Assembly (NCBI GenBank): GCA_965206775.1
Contig: CBDBKU010000001.1
Span: 186,001-250,000, forward strand
Length of the DNA stretch: 64,000 nt
Direction of reading: 5' to 3'
Source: VXMF01 sp965206775
GTDB taxonomy: Bacteria > Acidobacteriota > Terriglobia > Bryobacterales > UBA6623
Shown here: positions 46,240 through 54,841 of the stretch, piece after piece
Layout: each line of letters starts with the position of its first letter
Numbering within the stretch: the first letter of the stretch is position 1
Program-made: the position numbers and the translations under genes
The notes under the pieces: model-generated
Told to the model about the DNA's origin: nothing
Seen by the model: the letters and a program-made list of their open reading frames with translations, nothing else
Database searches by the model: none

Positions 46240-47067
46240 ATGGACGATCGAATTTCGACGCTGCTCTCTGCGGAACGGCCATTCGCGATTTGCGGGCCGT
46301 GCGTGATTGAATCGCGCGAGCACGCGGTGCAGGTGGGACGAGCTGTCGCTGCCGCGGGCCAATCCGCAGGCGTGGGCCTCGTGTTCAAGGCGTCTTTCGA
46401 CAAAGCCAACCGTACCAGCGCAGCGTCCTTTCGGGGGCCGGGCATCGCGAGAGGGCTGGAGATTCTGGCGGAGGTCCGTCGGGATACCGGGCTGCCCATT
46501 CTCACGGACATCCACGACCCGTCGCAGGCCGAGCCTGTCGCGGAGGTGTGCGACATCCTGCAGATCCCTGCCTTTCTATGCCGCCAGACTGACCTGCTAG
46601 TTGCCGCCGGCCGCACGGGGCGCGCGGTCAACATCAAGAAGGGCCAGTTCCTTGCCCCAGACGACATGCGCCATGCAGCTGACAAAGTCGCCTCGTCGGG
46701 GAATCACAGAATCCTGCTCACGGAGCGAGGCACCAGCTTCGGGTACCGCAATCTGGTGGTTGACTTCCGCGGCTTGGCGAAGATGCGCTCGTTCGGGTAC
46801 CCGGTCGTCCTCGACGTGACGCACAGCTTGCAACTGCCCGGCGCAGCGGGCGGTTCGAGCGGAGGCGAGCCCGAGTACATCGCGCCGTTGGCTCGGGCGG
46901 GAGCCGCATGCGGGGTCGACGGACTCTTCTTCGAGGTTCACGAGGACCCGAGCCGGGCTCTTTCGGACGGCGCGAACGCACTGCGCCTCGATCGCCTCGA
47001 AGCAATGCTCTCTCAGGTGGCTTCGATCCGGCGCCTGGTAGCGTTGCAAGATCATGCCTCGGCGTGA
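46240..47067 (+). CDS. kdsA: 3-deoxy-D-manno-octulosonate 8-phosphate synthase
   Basis: A 275-residue DAHP/KDO8P-synthase-fold enzyme that condenses phosphoenolpyruvate with arabinose 5-phosphate, the first committed step to Kdo for LPS. Signatures: AICGPCVIES at residues 16-25, where the Cys is the metal ligand of the metal-dependent class, KASFDKANRTS, TDIHDPSQAEPV, QIPAFLCRQTDLL, KKGQFLAPDDM and DVTHSLQLPG. Start ATG 46240; a GTG at 46231 lies upstream. It converges with the SDR gene 13 bases on. Confidence 0.95.
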   Translation: MDDRISTLLSAERPFAICGPCVIESREHAVQVGRAVAAAGQSAGVGLVFKASFDKANRTSAASFRGPGIARGLEILAEVRRDTGLPILTDIHDPSQAEPVAEVCDILQIPAFLCRQTDLLVAAGRTGRAVNIKKGQFLAPDDMRHAADKVASSGNHRILLTERGTSFGYRNLVVDFRGLAKMRSFGYPVVLDVTHSLQLPGAAGGSSGGEPEYIAPLARAGAACGVDGLFFEVHEDPSRALSDGANALRLDRLEAMLSQVASIRRLVALQDHASA

Positions 47068-47080
47068 AGTCGCCCGGCAC

Positions 47081-47800
47081 TCACTTCAGACCGAGGCCTC
47101 CATCAACCGCCAGGATCTGGCCCGTCACGAACGAAGGGCTCTCCAGGAGCAGGCGCACCACACCGGCGATTTCCTCCCCCGTGCCGTGGCGCCGCATTGG
47201 CGTGATCCGAACCAGATGGGCGATTTCCTCCGGCAGGTCTTCGCCGAAGTGAATGACGCCGGGCGCGACTGCATTGACCGCAATGTCCGGAGCCAAGGTC
47301 TTCGCCAGCGCCTGCGTCAGCATCACCACGCCCGCCTTCGAAACGCAATATGGCACGTGCTTCGACCAGGGCCGCAGCCCCCCCAGCGAACTGATATTGA
47401 CGATCCGCCCACCTCCGGAGCGGACCATCAGCTTGGCTGCGCTCTGGCAGCAGAAGAACGTACCCTTGAGATTGACGTCGTGGATCGCGTCCCAATCATC
47501 TTCCGTCGCTTCGAGCGGGTCCACGGCCCGGAAGACGGCAGCGTTGTTCACGAGCCCGTCCAAGCGCCCGTATGCCTGGCGGATCTCTTGGAAGAGCCGG
47601 CGGATCTCGCTGACGCGAGCTAGGTCTGCTTGGAACGCTTGCCCGCCGCACTCGCTCGCGGTGCGCACCGCCTCGGCCGCGGAACCGCGGTAGTGAACGG
47701 CCACCAAGGCACCGCACCGCGCGAGTTCCAGGGCGACCGATCTCCCAATCCGCTTGCCGGCTCCCGTGACCGCTACGACCTTGCCTCGAAGAGAGTCCAT
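47081..47800 (-). CDS. short-chain dehydrogenase/reductase
   Basis: A 239-residue classical SDR. Cofactor motif TGAGKRIGRSVALELARCG (residues about 12-30), of the 'GKRIG' type that favours NADPH and is common in pteridine-reductase-like and FabG-like members; LVNNAAVF; catalytic Ser in NISSLGG and YCVSKAG (Tyr-x3-Lys); end GQILAVDGGLGL. Substrate cannot be told: 3-oxoacyl-ACP, a sugar or a pteridine are possible. Divergent from the adenylate kinase. Confidence 0.85.
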   Translation of the reverse strand: MDSLRGKVVAVTGAGKRIGRSVALELARCGALVAVHYRGSAAEAVRTASECGGQAFQADLARVSEIRRLFQEIRQAYGRLDGLVNNAAVFRAVDPLEATEDDWDAIHDVNLKGTFFCCQSAAKLMVRSGGGRIVNISSLGGLRPWSKHVPYCVSKAGVVMLTQALAKTLAPDIAVNAVAPGVIHFGEDLPEEIAHLVRITPMRRHGTGEEIAGVVRLLLESPSFVTGQILAVDGGLGLK

Positions 47801-47910
47801 CCGCTAGCCCGTTCAACTCCATGTCCGCCGCACGGCTGCCGTATTACGATAGCGTTGAGGCCGCACTCGGCTTGATCCTCGGCTCGGTCGGCCCGGAGCC
47901 GGGGATTCTT

Positions 47911-48516
47911 ATGCATAAGTACATCATGATCGGCCCGCAGGGCGCGGGCAAGGGCACGCAGTCCAAGCTGTTGGCGGAGAAGTTCGGCTTCGTTCATATC
48001 TCAAGCGGAGAGATTTTCCGCTGGAACGTCAGCAATCACACGAAGCTGGGGTCGCGCGTGACACGCATCACCAAAGTCGGCCGGCTAGTCTCCGACGAAA
48101 TCGTCGAGAATGTCCTTCAAGACAGGCTCGAGATGCATGACTGGAGATACGGGTTCGTCCTGGACGGCTTCCCGCGGACTCCGGCACAGGCGATGTACTT
48201 GTTCGAGAACTGGAACCTAGACCGCGCGATCTACCTGGACTTGGACGACGCCACGGTGCGTCGGCGCGTCTCGGCGCGGGCGCAGATGGGCAAGGGCGGC
48301 GGTTTCACGAAGCGCGCGGACGACAACCCCGAGGCGCTTCGGCAGCGATTGCAGGACTATCACGAGAAGACCCGGCCGCTGCTCACCTTGTTCGAGGAGC
48401 GCGACATGCTGCTCCGAGTCGACGCTGGAAAACCGATCGAAGAGGTGTTCGATGCGGTCGTGGAGGGGCTGGGGCTCCAGGAGCCTTCGGCGAGGCTGCC
48501 GGGCCTATCCAAGTAG
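47911..48516 (+). CDS. adk: adenylate kinase, short-LID type
   Basis: Makes 2 ADP from ATP and AMP. The 201-residue product has P-loop GPQGAGKGTQ, AMP site HISSGEIFRWN, DGFPRTPAQA (Arg of the AMP site) and DLDDATVRRRVSAR as the start of the LID, which is short and lacks the four-Cys zinc site. ATG 47911 is the natural start (HKYIMIGPQGAGKG); an in-frame start at 47821 would add a 30-residue leader not seen in the family. Confidence 0.85.
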   Translation: MHKYIMIGPQGAGKGTQSKLLAEKFGFVHISSGEIFRWNVSNHTKLGSRVTRITKVGRLVSDEIVENVLQDRLEMHDWRYGFVLDGFPRTPAQAMYLFENWNLDRAIYLDLDDATVRRRVSARAQMGKGGGFTKRADDNPEALRQRLQDYHEKTRPLLTLFEERDMLLRVDAGKPIEEVFDAVVEGLGLQEPSARLPGLSK

Positions 48517-49130
48517 GCGTTCGATCCGCGCGGTGCGCCCGGTCAGCGGGCGGACCGCCGAAGCCAAGGCACTGGTTTGCGAAAGCGTTGGCTTTCTCTT
48601 GGATCCACGCTCCGCTACGCATCGTTGCCTGGGCTCTTGTGGAGTCATCGGAAGCACATTCTTCGAGAAAATCAGTGCGTGGAGACCGCATCCGATCAGA
48701 TGACTGCATATTGCGGACCGCCCATGGGAGCATCCCTGTCGCGTTCAATGTCGGAGACTTGATTGCAGGATCAACCGACCTCTCGAAGGAAGCCGCCGAT
48801 GCCGCGACCAAGGTCCCACTGCGATGGATGGCCGAGCGAGGCTTCCTGGAGCGGCACGCGCTCGATCCACCAGGATTCGCGGATGTGCGGGTGCCGAAGA
48901 TCACGGCGCGGGCGTTGAAGCGCCTGTGCCATTCACGCGTTCGCCGTCTGCCGCAGTAAGGCTGAACCAAGGTGCTCCGGGTGCACGCCTTGCTCTTCGT
49001 CCAACGGAAGATGATTGACAAGCACTTTCGGAAGATCAGGAGTACCGGCCTCGAGCCGCGCCGCACCATTCCGGTCGGGTGGGGAGCGACTGCATTGCGG
49101 GCAGGCGTCTCCAGGCGTATCGGACCGGCC
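48517..49130. other. no confident gene; possible remnant
   Basis: About 600 bases between adk and the pilus operon's 3' end. A plus-strand frame to 48959 contains IPVAFNVGDLIAGSTDLSKE and GFADVRVPKITARALKRL, protein-like in composition, but its start is inside unrelated sequence and no family is recognised. Probably a decayed gene. Confidence 0.4.
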
Positions 49131-50357
49131 CTACCGCCGGGCTCGTCCCCGCGAGCCGACTCCAGCCTGATTCGACTGTTGCTGACCGGGCACTTGCGGC
49201 TGTGCGCGGGCGGGATTGCCCTTGGCCTCGGCGTCCTTCCGGTAGTCGAACACAAACTCCCATTCGTTGTAGGGCTCCCTGCCGTTATAGACCTTCACGC
49301 CTGTTTCCTCGCTCTCGCTCGCGACGCCCGCGATTCCTCGCTCGAACACAGGAGCGGCGACTGCGCCCGCTTGGGTCCCTGCCGGTCCCGCCAAGCCGCC
49401 AGGCCGTGGCGAGGTTAGCAGCCGGTTGATCATCTCCGACGCGCCCGAGCCGGCGGCCAGCCCGGCCTGGTTGCCCGTCGTTTGCCTGGTCGTCCCCCCA
49501 GGGGCTTGCACCTGCATTCCCGGGGCCTGCGCAATGCCTTGATTCGCGTCCGTGCTTCTCCCGAAGGGGTCGCTGGCGCCCCCCGGCGAGCCCGGTTGCT
49601 GAATCGCTCCGTAAGGGGCCGTGCGCCGTGGATCGTTCTCGTCCATCGGGACCGTGCTCGGAAGCATCCGGCTGTAGTCGGGCTGGCCGCTCACCTCGCC
49701 AGCTCCACCGGCCTCGGGACTCGCCGCTTGACTTGCGTTGAACTCGAACCCCTGGCTGTAGCGGTTCCTTGCCGCTAGATCAGGCGCTGCGGACTCCCGC
49801 GCGACTCGCGCCCGCCCCGGGCCGACTAGGGGCTGGGGCCCCGAAACCGCTCCGGGATCGGCGAAGCCTCCTGAACCGGGCACGCCCGGAAAGACCGGTG
49901 CTGTCTGCGACGGGGTCGTCGACCCGGCAGGCCGGTCAGAGAGTCCCCTGCCGGAGCCTCCGAACAAACCGGTGCCTCGACCCGGTTCGCGCTCTGCAAG
50001 GTCGTACAGCAGAGAGTCTTCGAACCGCCCGTCCGTACCCATGTGGATAACGCGCCATTCGCCCGTGTCCCCTAACGGTTCTGTGTAGCGCCTGCGCAGG
50101 TAGCGCACGCCGTCCGTGTCCTCCAGGTCATCAAGCTCCTCGGGGTACTTGTTGTGCTCCCGGTAGTAGAGCTTGATTGCTCGCATGTACTGCTCGCCCC
50201 GCTCGACCAACCGCTCTTCCTTGACCCGCTGCGATTGCATCGCCATGCGCGGCAGGCTCAGCGCCAGGCCGGCGAGGAGAATCGCGGACGACGCGAGAAG
50301 GGCCAGCAGCGCGTAGCCTTCCTCGCCCGAGCGCGGACGGGGGTCACGGTCCGTCAC
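49131..50357 (-). CDS. GspG-like pseudopilin with long Gly/Pro-rich extension
   Basis: A 408-residue protein. The N-terminus has the prepilin pattern SGEEGYALLALLASSAILLA: Gly-Tyr after a short basic leader, Glu missing from the usual +5 position, then a 20-residue hydrophobic helix. Then ERGEQYMRAIKLYYREHNKY and YPEELDDLEDTDGVRYLRRR follow the GspG-type head. From about residue 125 to 375 it is low complexity (Gly, Pro, Ala, Ser, Gln), unusual for pseudopilins of about 150 residues. The final YNEWEFVFDYRKDAEAKGNP is again ordered. Last gene of the PilMNOP operon; overlaps the previous gene by four bases. Confidence 0.7.
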   Translation of the reverse strand: MTDRDPRPRSGEEGYALLALLASSAILLAGLALSLPRMAMQSQRVKEERLVERGEQYMRAIKLYYREHNKYPEELDDLEDTDGVRYLRRRYTEPLGDTGEWRVIHMGTDGRFEDSLLYDLAEREPGRGTGLFGGSGRGLSDRPAGSTTPSQTAPVFPGVPGSGGFADPGAVSGPQPLVGPGRARVARESAAPDLAARNRYSQGFEFNASQAASPEAGGAGEVSGQPDYSRMLPSTVPMDENDPRRTAPYGAIQQPGSPGGASDPFGRSTDANQGIAQAPGMQVQAPGGTTRQTTGNQAGLAAGSGASEMINRLLTSPRPGGLAGPAGTQAGAVAAPVFERGIAGVASESEETGVKVYNGREPYNEWEFVFDYRKDAEAKGNPARAQPQVPGQQQSNQAGVGSRGRARR

Positions 50358-51052
50358 TGGGACGACTCCAGTGGAAGGGTGAACTCTTGCTCGGCCTGAA
50401 CGTCTTCCAGCACGAGGGCCTCCAAACCGATGCGACCGATGCGGTACCGCTCCTGGATCAGCGCGCCCTCCGTCGTCACGAGAATCTCATCGCCATCCAG
50501 TAGGAACGCCCTCTGAGCGCCTGCCCCGGGCAAGCTTGCGAGCCCGTAGTACTTCCAGGCAGGGGGCCGGGCACGAACCGGAGCCTTGCGGGGCGCCGGC
50601 TTTGCCGGTGCCGGTTTCGATTCCCTCATCGCAGCTTCCAGACGCGCTTGCGCCTGCTCGGTCTCTGCCTGAGTGGGCGGCTTGACCTCGGGCTTTTTGG
50701 GCCGTCCGAAATTGAAGATATCGCGTTCCACGGCAGGTTCCTCGATTCCACGAACCCGGTCGAGGAGATCCTTGCGCAGTGTCGCCTCGGCGGTCATCGG
50801 ATCGGGGGTGCCTTCCGACTTCGACCGTCCCAGCCTCGGCTGGAATCGGCCTCCGGTCCTCCGAATCGCGGACACCTGTCTCGGCGCAGGCTCGTTCGAG
50901 GCAGTCGCGACCGCCGCAGGCCGCGCCTGCGTCCGGCGCGGCTCCTCTGGCGCCGCAGGATCCCGGAAGAACTGGAAGTACACCACGATTGCCAGGACTG
51001 CCACCGTGATGGCGAGTTGGATCAACGACTTCCTGTTCGCGCCGACTTCCAT
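50354..51052 (-). CDS. PilP-like pilus/secretion assembly protein
   Basis: A 232-residue protein. N-terminal membrane anchor LIQLAITVAVLAIVVYFQFF, then a disordered Pro/Ala/Arg linker (about 35-165), and a small C-terminal beta domain (YYGLASLPGAGAQRAFLLDG, ILVTTEGALIQERYRIGRIG, ALVLEDVQAEQEFTLPLE), as in PilP or GspC-type pilotins that contact the secretin. Position right after PilO supports it. Confidence 0.7.
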   Translation of the reverse strand: MEVGANRKSLIQLAITVAVLAIVVYFQFFRDPAAPEEPRRTQARPAAVATASNEPAPRQVSAIRRTGGRFQPRLGRSKSEGTPDPMTAEATLRKDLLDRVRGIEEPAVERDIFNFGRPKKPEVKPPTQAETEQAQARLEAAMRESKPAPAKPAPRKAPVRARPPAWKYYGLASLPGAGAQRAFLLDGDEILVTTEGALIQERYRIGRIGLEALVLEDVQAEQEFTLPLESSQ

Positions 51053-51061
51053 GCCTTCCGC

Positions 51062-51664
51062 CTACAGGTCCCTCACGAAGGTGTCGAACCGCATGTTGAT
51101 CTGCAACTCTCCAGCAACCCCGTCCTCCCGCGGAGTCGCTCCTAGCGATCCGATGATGAAGAAGAGTTCCGATCGATCCAAGCGGAAAAGGAATTGGACG
51201 AGGCTGTCGTAGCGGCCGCGAAAATTGGCGTTGACGGCAAGGATGCCGTACTCCTCGCTGCCTTCGATCGCCTCGACCGAGTAGCTTGTTTCCCGGATCT
51301 CGACGCCAGCCTCCTCGGAGGCGGCTCCCAGTTCCGTCAGCAGCGCCGAGAACGCGCTGCGCCTAGGCAGCGCGATTTCCTGCACGAGGGCGTGACCGTC
51401 CGCGTCCGCCTTGTCAATGCGACCGGCCGCCGCCTGGACTGCCTCGAAGCCGAGCTGGACCTCCCGAACCTGCGCCTCGAGCTCTGCATTGCGCGCGGTT
51501 CTCTCGCGTTCCTCTTGCGCTGCCGGTCGCACTGCGAGCACGAAGAATCCGAGATCGCAGAGTGCCACGATGCCAAGCGCGGCCAGCACCTTCCGCGGCG
51601 GGAAACGCCGGTACCACGGGGCCAGAGGGCGAAGTGGCAGCCGAGACTCAGAGCTGTTGGTCAT
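51062..51664 (-). CDS. pilO: PilO-like inner-membrane protein
   Basis: About 200 residues: one membrane helix (VLAALGIVALCDLGFFVLAV), a coiled coil (about 50-95) and a ferredoxin-like end (YDSLVQFLFRLDRSELFFII). It forms the PilN-PilO platform of the type IV pilus or a related secretion machine. Start ATG 51664 (MTNSSES) overlaps the pilN stop; a start at 51676 adds four residues. Confidence 0.75.
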   Translation of the reverse strand: MTNSSESRLPLRPLAPWYRRFPPRKVLAALGIVALCDLGFFVLAVRPAAQEERERTARNAELEAQVREVQLGFEAVQAAAGRIDKADADGHALVQEIALPRRSAFSALLTELGAASEEAGVEIRETSYSVEAIEGSEEYGILAVNANFRGRYDSLVQFLFRLDRSELFFIIGSLGATPREDGVAGELQINMRFDTFVRDL

Positions 51665-52265
51665 ATTCCACCGCAAGCTGGTAGCGAAAGGTCAGATCGC
51701 CGTCCGAGGGGGGCGCGCTCCCCCGCAACGCAGGAGAACCGAAAAGGCTGGACCCCTCCAACGTCTTGAGGAACTCGATGAAGTCGGCTGGAGCTTTCGC
51801 GCTCACCGTCATGTCGAGCCGGATCGTGTCGCCCACGGCGACCTCCGGCTCGATCGTGAGGACGCGCACGTTGGGCGGGAGAACCTCCTCGATGTCAAGG
51901 AAGGTGTGCGTCCACGAGACTCCCTTGCGAATCAGCAGCTCATTGAGCAAGGCGGTCCGGTCGAGGATCTCCGCCGCTCGCTCGCCCTGCAGCGTGGCGG
52001 AAGCCTCTGCTGCGAGATCGCCCAGTGCCCGACGCTCTTCCAGCAGCTGGCGCTCGCGCTCTAGGAGTCCCTGGGGCGGGCCTTCGGACTGCACGAACTG
52101 AGCCACCAGGACCGCCGCCGCCGCTAGCAGGGCAACAGCCGTAAGGCACGCCAGCGAGAAAAAGGCCCGGTAGCCGCCTGCCGGATTGGTCGCGAGGTTG
52201 AGATTCGCGCTTGTCGCGCTCGCCCTGCCGGTCGGGCGAGCAATGCGCCTTAGGACTTCAATCAT
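51648..52265 (-). CDS. pilN: PilN-like inner-membrane protein
   Basis: A 205-residue protein with NLATNPAGGYRAFF near the N-terminus (the PilN cytoplasmic 'NL-x-N' motif that contacts PilM), a membrane helix at LACLTAVALLAAAAVLVAQF, a coiled coil and a ferredoxin-like C-terminus (LTIEPEVAVGDTIRLDMTVS). ATG 52265; overlaps pilM by 8 bases and pilO by 17. Longer reading upstream is pilM in another frame. Confidence 0.75.
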   Translation of the reverse strand: MIEVLRRIARPTGRASATSANLNLATNPAGGYRAFFSLACLTAVALLAAAAVLVAQFVQSEGPPQGLLERERQLLEERRALGDLAAEASATLQGERAAEILDRTALLNELLIRKGVSWTHTFLDIEEVLPPNVRVLTIEPEVAVGDTIRLDMTVSAKAPADFIEFLKTLEGSSLFGSPALRGSAPPSDGDLTFRYQLAVEYDQQL

Positions 52266-53142
52266 GCAAATACCCCAGAAGCCCCGCTCCCCACGAGTCC
52301 TCCGCTGCGTCCTCGTCCAGCAGGGACTCCGCCGACACCTGGACCTCTGATTGCAGGATCGCAAGCGCGGGAGCGAGCAGTTCGCCGAATCCGCAGAGCA
52401 GCAGCCTGGATACCGGTGCTCTGAGATTTTCCTCGATGTACACGATAGTCGGAAAGAGATCGGCCAGTATTTCGCCGACCGCGTCTTCGGCTTCTGCAGG
52501 GGCAGCGGCCGCAAGAGCGATCCGGCGGACCAGCCGGACGACTCCGTCGTCGATGGCGACCATGGTCAGCGCCTCCCGCCCGACCTTGACGAGGACCGTC
52601 ATGGGGCCGGCGTCCACGAGGTTCAGCACTGCCGCGGTCGATAGGCCCACGTAGCTTGGGATGAGGCCTGCTGCCTCGAACGCCGACTCGCACTGGCGGA
52701 CGCGCGGGGCCGATGCCGCCGTCGCGAGCACGGAGGGCCGTCTGGAACTGCCCTGCGCCCGGTAAGCGATACGGGCTTCGAACGGCAGGCTGTTGCTGAA
52801 ACGTTCCTCCACGGACCGACCTATTTCTTGCCCGAGCCGGGAAGGCTTGTCTAGGTCGAATACTGCCAGCCGTGTTTCGTAGTCCGGGAGAAGCACCGCG
52901 ACATGCGGGCTCGGCAGGGGGTCGAGCTCTTGGAGGATCTCTTCGACCGCGGGTTGCAAGCCGGTCGCCAGCCCCAGGTCCGGATCTTCTTCTTCGGGCA
53001 AGGGAAGCGGCCGCTCGGCGCTGGCCTGGACGGTTCGCCCCTCCCGTCGGACGCCCAGCAGGGTTCCGTCTCCGATCTCGAAGACCAGCGCCGGCTGCGG
53101 GTCAGGGAGCAGCCGGTCCAGCGCCTGGAGCAGGAATCCCAT
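52258..53142 (-). CDS. pilM: PilM-like actin-fold protein
   Basis: A 294-residue cytoplasmic protein of the actin-like PilM/GspL-cytoplasmic type: LVFEIGDGTLLGVRREG at the phosphate-1 loop, a middle strand AVLLPDYETRLAVFDLDKPS, and MTVLVKVGREALTMVAIDDG as the second nucleotide motif. It scaffolds PilN and the ATPase. Starts two bases after the ATPase gene. Confidence 0.75.
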   Translation of the reverse strand: MGFLLQALDRLLPDPQPALVFEIGDGTLLGVRREGRTVQASAERPLPLPEEEDPDLGLATGLQPAVEEILQELDPLPSPHVAVLLPDYETRLAVFDLDKPSRLGQEIGRSVEERFSNSLPFEARIAYRAQGSSRRPSVLATAASAPRVRQCESAFEAAGLIPSYVGLSTAAVLNLVDAGPMTVLVKVGREALTMVAIDDGVVRLVRRIALAAAAPAEAEDAVGEILADLFPTIVYIEENLRAPVSRLLLCGFGELLAPALAILQSEVQVSAESLLDEDAAEDSWGAGLLGYLHD

Positions 53143-53144
53143 GG

Positions 53145-54761
53145 CTAGTCGATGAACGTCACCTTGTCGATTTCGCGGAGGGTGGTGACACCCGCCCGCA
53201 CGCGCTCCACCGCGGATTCGCGAAGTGTCCGCATGCCTTCCTCGCGCGCCGCGCGCGCGATTTCCGAACTGGGCCTTTTCTCAAGGATCAGTTCCCGGAT
53301 TTGATCCGACATGTCAAGCAGTTCGTGGATCGCCGTGCGCCCGCGGAAGCCCGTCCCAGAGCACTCGATGCAGCCCTCGCCTTCGCTGAACTCGAAGTCC
53401 GTCCATTCGCCCAGCGGCAGGTTCGACGCGCGGAGCCGTTCGGCCGGATAGCGGCGGCGAAGGAGGCAGTGCGGGCAGATCACGCGAACCAGGCGCTGCG
53501 CGAGTATGCAATTGAGCGCCGAGACGAAGTTGTAGGCCTCCACGCCCATATTGAGAAATCGTCCGAGGACGTCGACCACGTTGTTGGCATGCACCGTCGT
53601 GAAGACGAGGTGGCCCGTTAGCGCGGACTGGATCGCGATCTGCGCAGTCTCGGGATCGCGAATCTCGCCCACCATGATCTTGTCCGGATCGTGCCGCAGG
53701 ATCGAACGCAGGCCGCGCGCGAATGTCAGGCCCTTTTTTTCGTTGATCGGGATCTGGGTGACCCCGTGCAGCTGGTACTCGACGGGATCTTCAATGGTGA
53801 CAATCTTGTCCTCGTCACTCTGGATCTCGCTCAGGGCGGCGTACAAGGTCGTCGTCTTGCCGGAACCGGTCGGGCCGGTCACGAGGACCATGCCGTACGG
53901 CTCGCGGATGTAGTGCCCGAAGCGATGCTGGTCGTCGGCACTGAATCCGACCACGTCCAGCGAAAGTTCCTTGAACTTCTCGCTCATCGATTCCTTGTCC
54001 AGGATTCGCAGGACCGCGTCCTCCCCAAACACCGTCGGCATGATCGACACGCGGAAGTCGATCTGGCGGCCCTTGTAGCGCACGCGGAACCTCCCGTCCT
54101 GCGGGATGCGCCGCTCGGCGATGTCGAGCTCGCTCATCACCTTGATGCGCGAAAGGATCGTCTCGTGCCAGTCTTTCGAAATCGGCGGCATCGCGAAGTG
54201 CAGCGCGCCGTCAATCCGGTACTTGATGGCCACGTCCGTGTTGCGGGTCTCGATGTGGATGTCGCTTGCCCGCCGTTCCAAGGCGTTGAATATCGTCGTA
54301 TCGATCAGCTTGATGACCGGCGCGATGCCGCTGTCCTTGGTGAGGTTGTCGATGGAGAGCGTCTCGTCCGGATCTTCCGTGGCGCCGACCTCGAGACTGA
54401 ACTCCTCCGTTACCTCTTCCAGCACGCGCTGCGACTGCTCGGTCTTGTTGAGCAGGTCGTTGATCTGGGAGACGGTGGCGATCGAGATTCGCAGCTTCTT
54501 GCCGAGCAACGAGGCGATTTCGTCCAGTTCGGGAAGCCGGCTCGGGTCGGAAATCGCGATTTCCAGCGATCCGTTGCGCTCGCCGATGGGCACAAAGTTG
54601 TGCCGGAACATTAGATCGACCGGTATCGATCGGAACAGGTCGCTGTCGATGTGGACCGAGTCGAGATCCAGGTAAGGGTAGCGGTACCGGGAAGCTAGGT
54701 TGCGGGCGTCATGCTCAGCCGCGTCCGGCGTCGCTTCGATCGGGGCTTCCGTCGTCGGCAT
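53145..54761 (-). CDS. pilB: PilB/GspE-type assembly ATPase
   Basis: A 538-residue secretion ATPase. N-terminal GspE_N-like domain (LASRYRYPYLDLDSVHIDSD), then the catalytic part: Walker A VTGPTGSGKTTTLYAALSEI, Asp box VTIEDPVEYQLHGVTQIPIN, Walker B DPDKIMVGEIRDPETAQIAI, His box LTGHLVFTTVHANN. A zinc site follows: CPHCLLRRRY with a second pair CIECSGTGFRGRTAIHELL. It powers pilus extension or pseudopilus assembly. Lies between the pilC and pilM genes. Confidence 0.9.
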   Translation of the reverse strand: MPTTEAPIEATPDAAEHDARNLASRYRYPYLDLDSVHIDSDLFRSIPVDLMFRHNFVPIGERNGSLEIAISDPSRLPELDEIASLLGKKLRISIATVSQINDLLNKTEQSQRVLEEVTEEFSLEVGATEDPDETLSIDNLTKDSGIAPVIKLIDTTIFNALERRASDIHIETRNTDVAIKYRIDGALHFAMPPISKDWHETILSRIKVMSELDIAERRIPQDGRFRVRYKGRQIDFRVSIMPTVFGEDAVLRILDKESMSEKFKELSLDVVGFSADDQHRFGHYIREPYGMVLVTGPTGSGKTTTLYAALSEIQSDEDKIVTIEDPVEYQLHGVTQIPINEKKGLTFARGLRSILRHDPDKIMVGEIRDPETAQIAIQSALTGHLVFTTVHANNVVDVLGRFLNMGVEAYNFVSALNCILAQRLVRVICPHCLLRRRYPAERLRASNLPLGEWTDFEFSEGEGCIECSGTGFRGRTAIHELLDMSDQIRELILEKRPSSEIARAAREEGMRTLRESAVERVRAGVTTLREIDKVTFID

Positions 54762-54841
54762 CCTGAAGGACCGTGGCAGTCCTAGAAGCTAGACGCCCGG
54801 CCGGGCGGTAGCGTGGATTCGCCGGCTCCGCAGTGGGTGGC

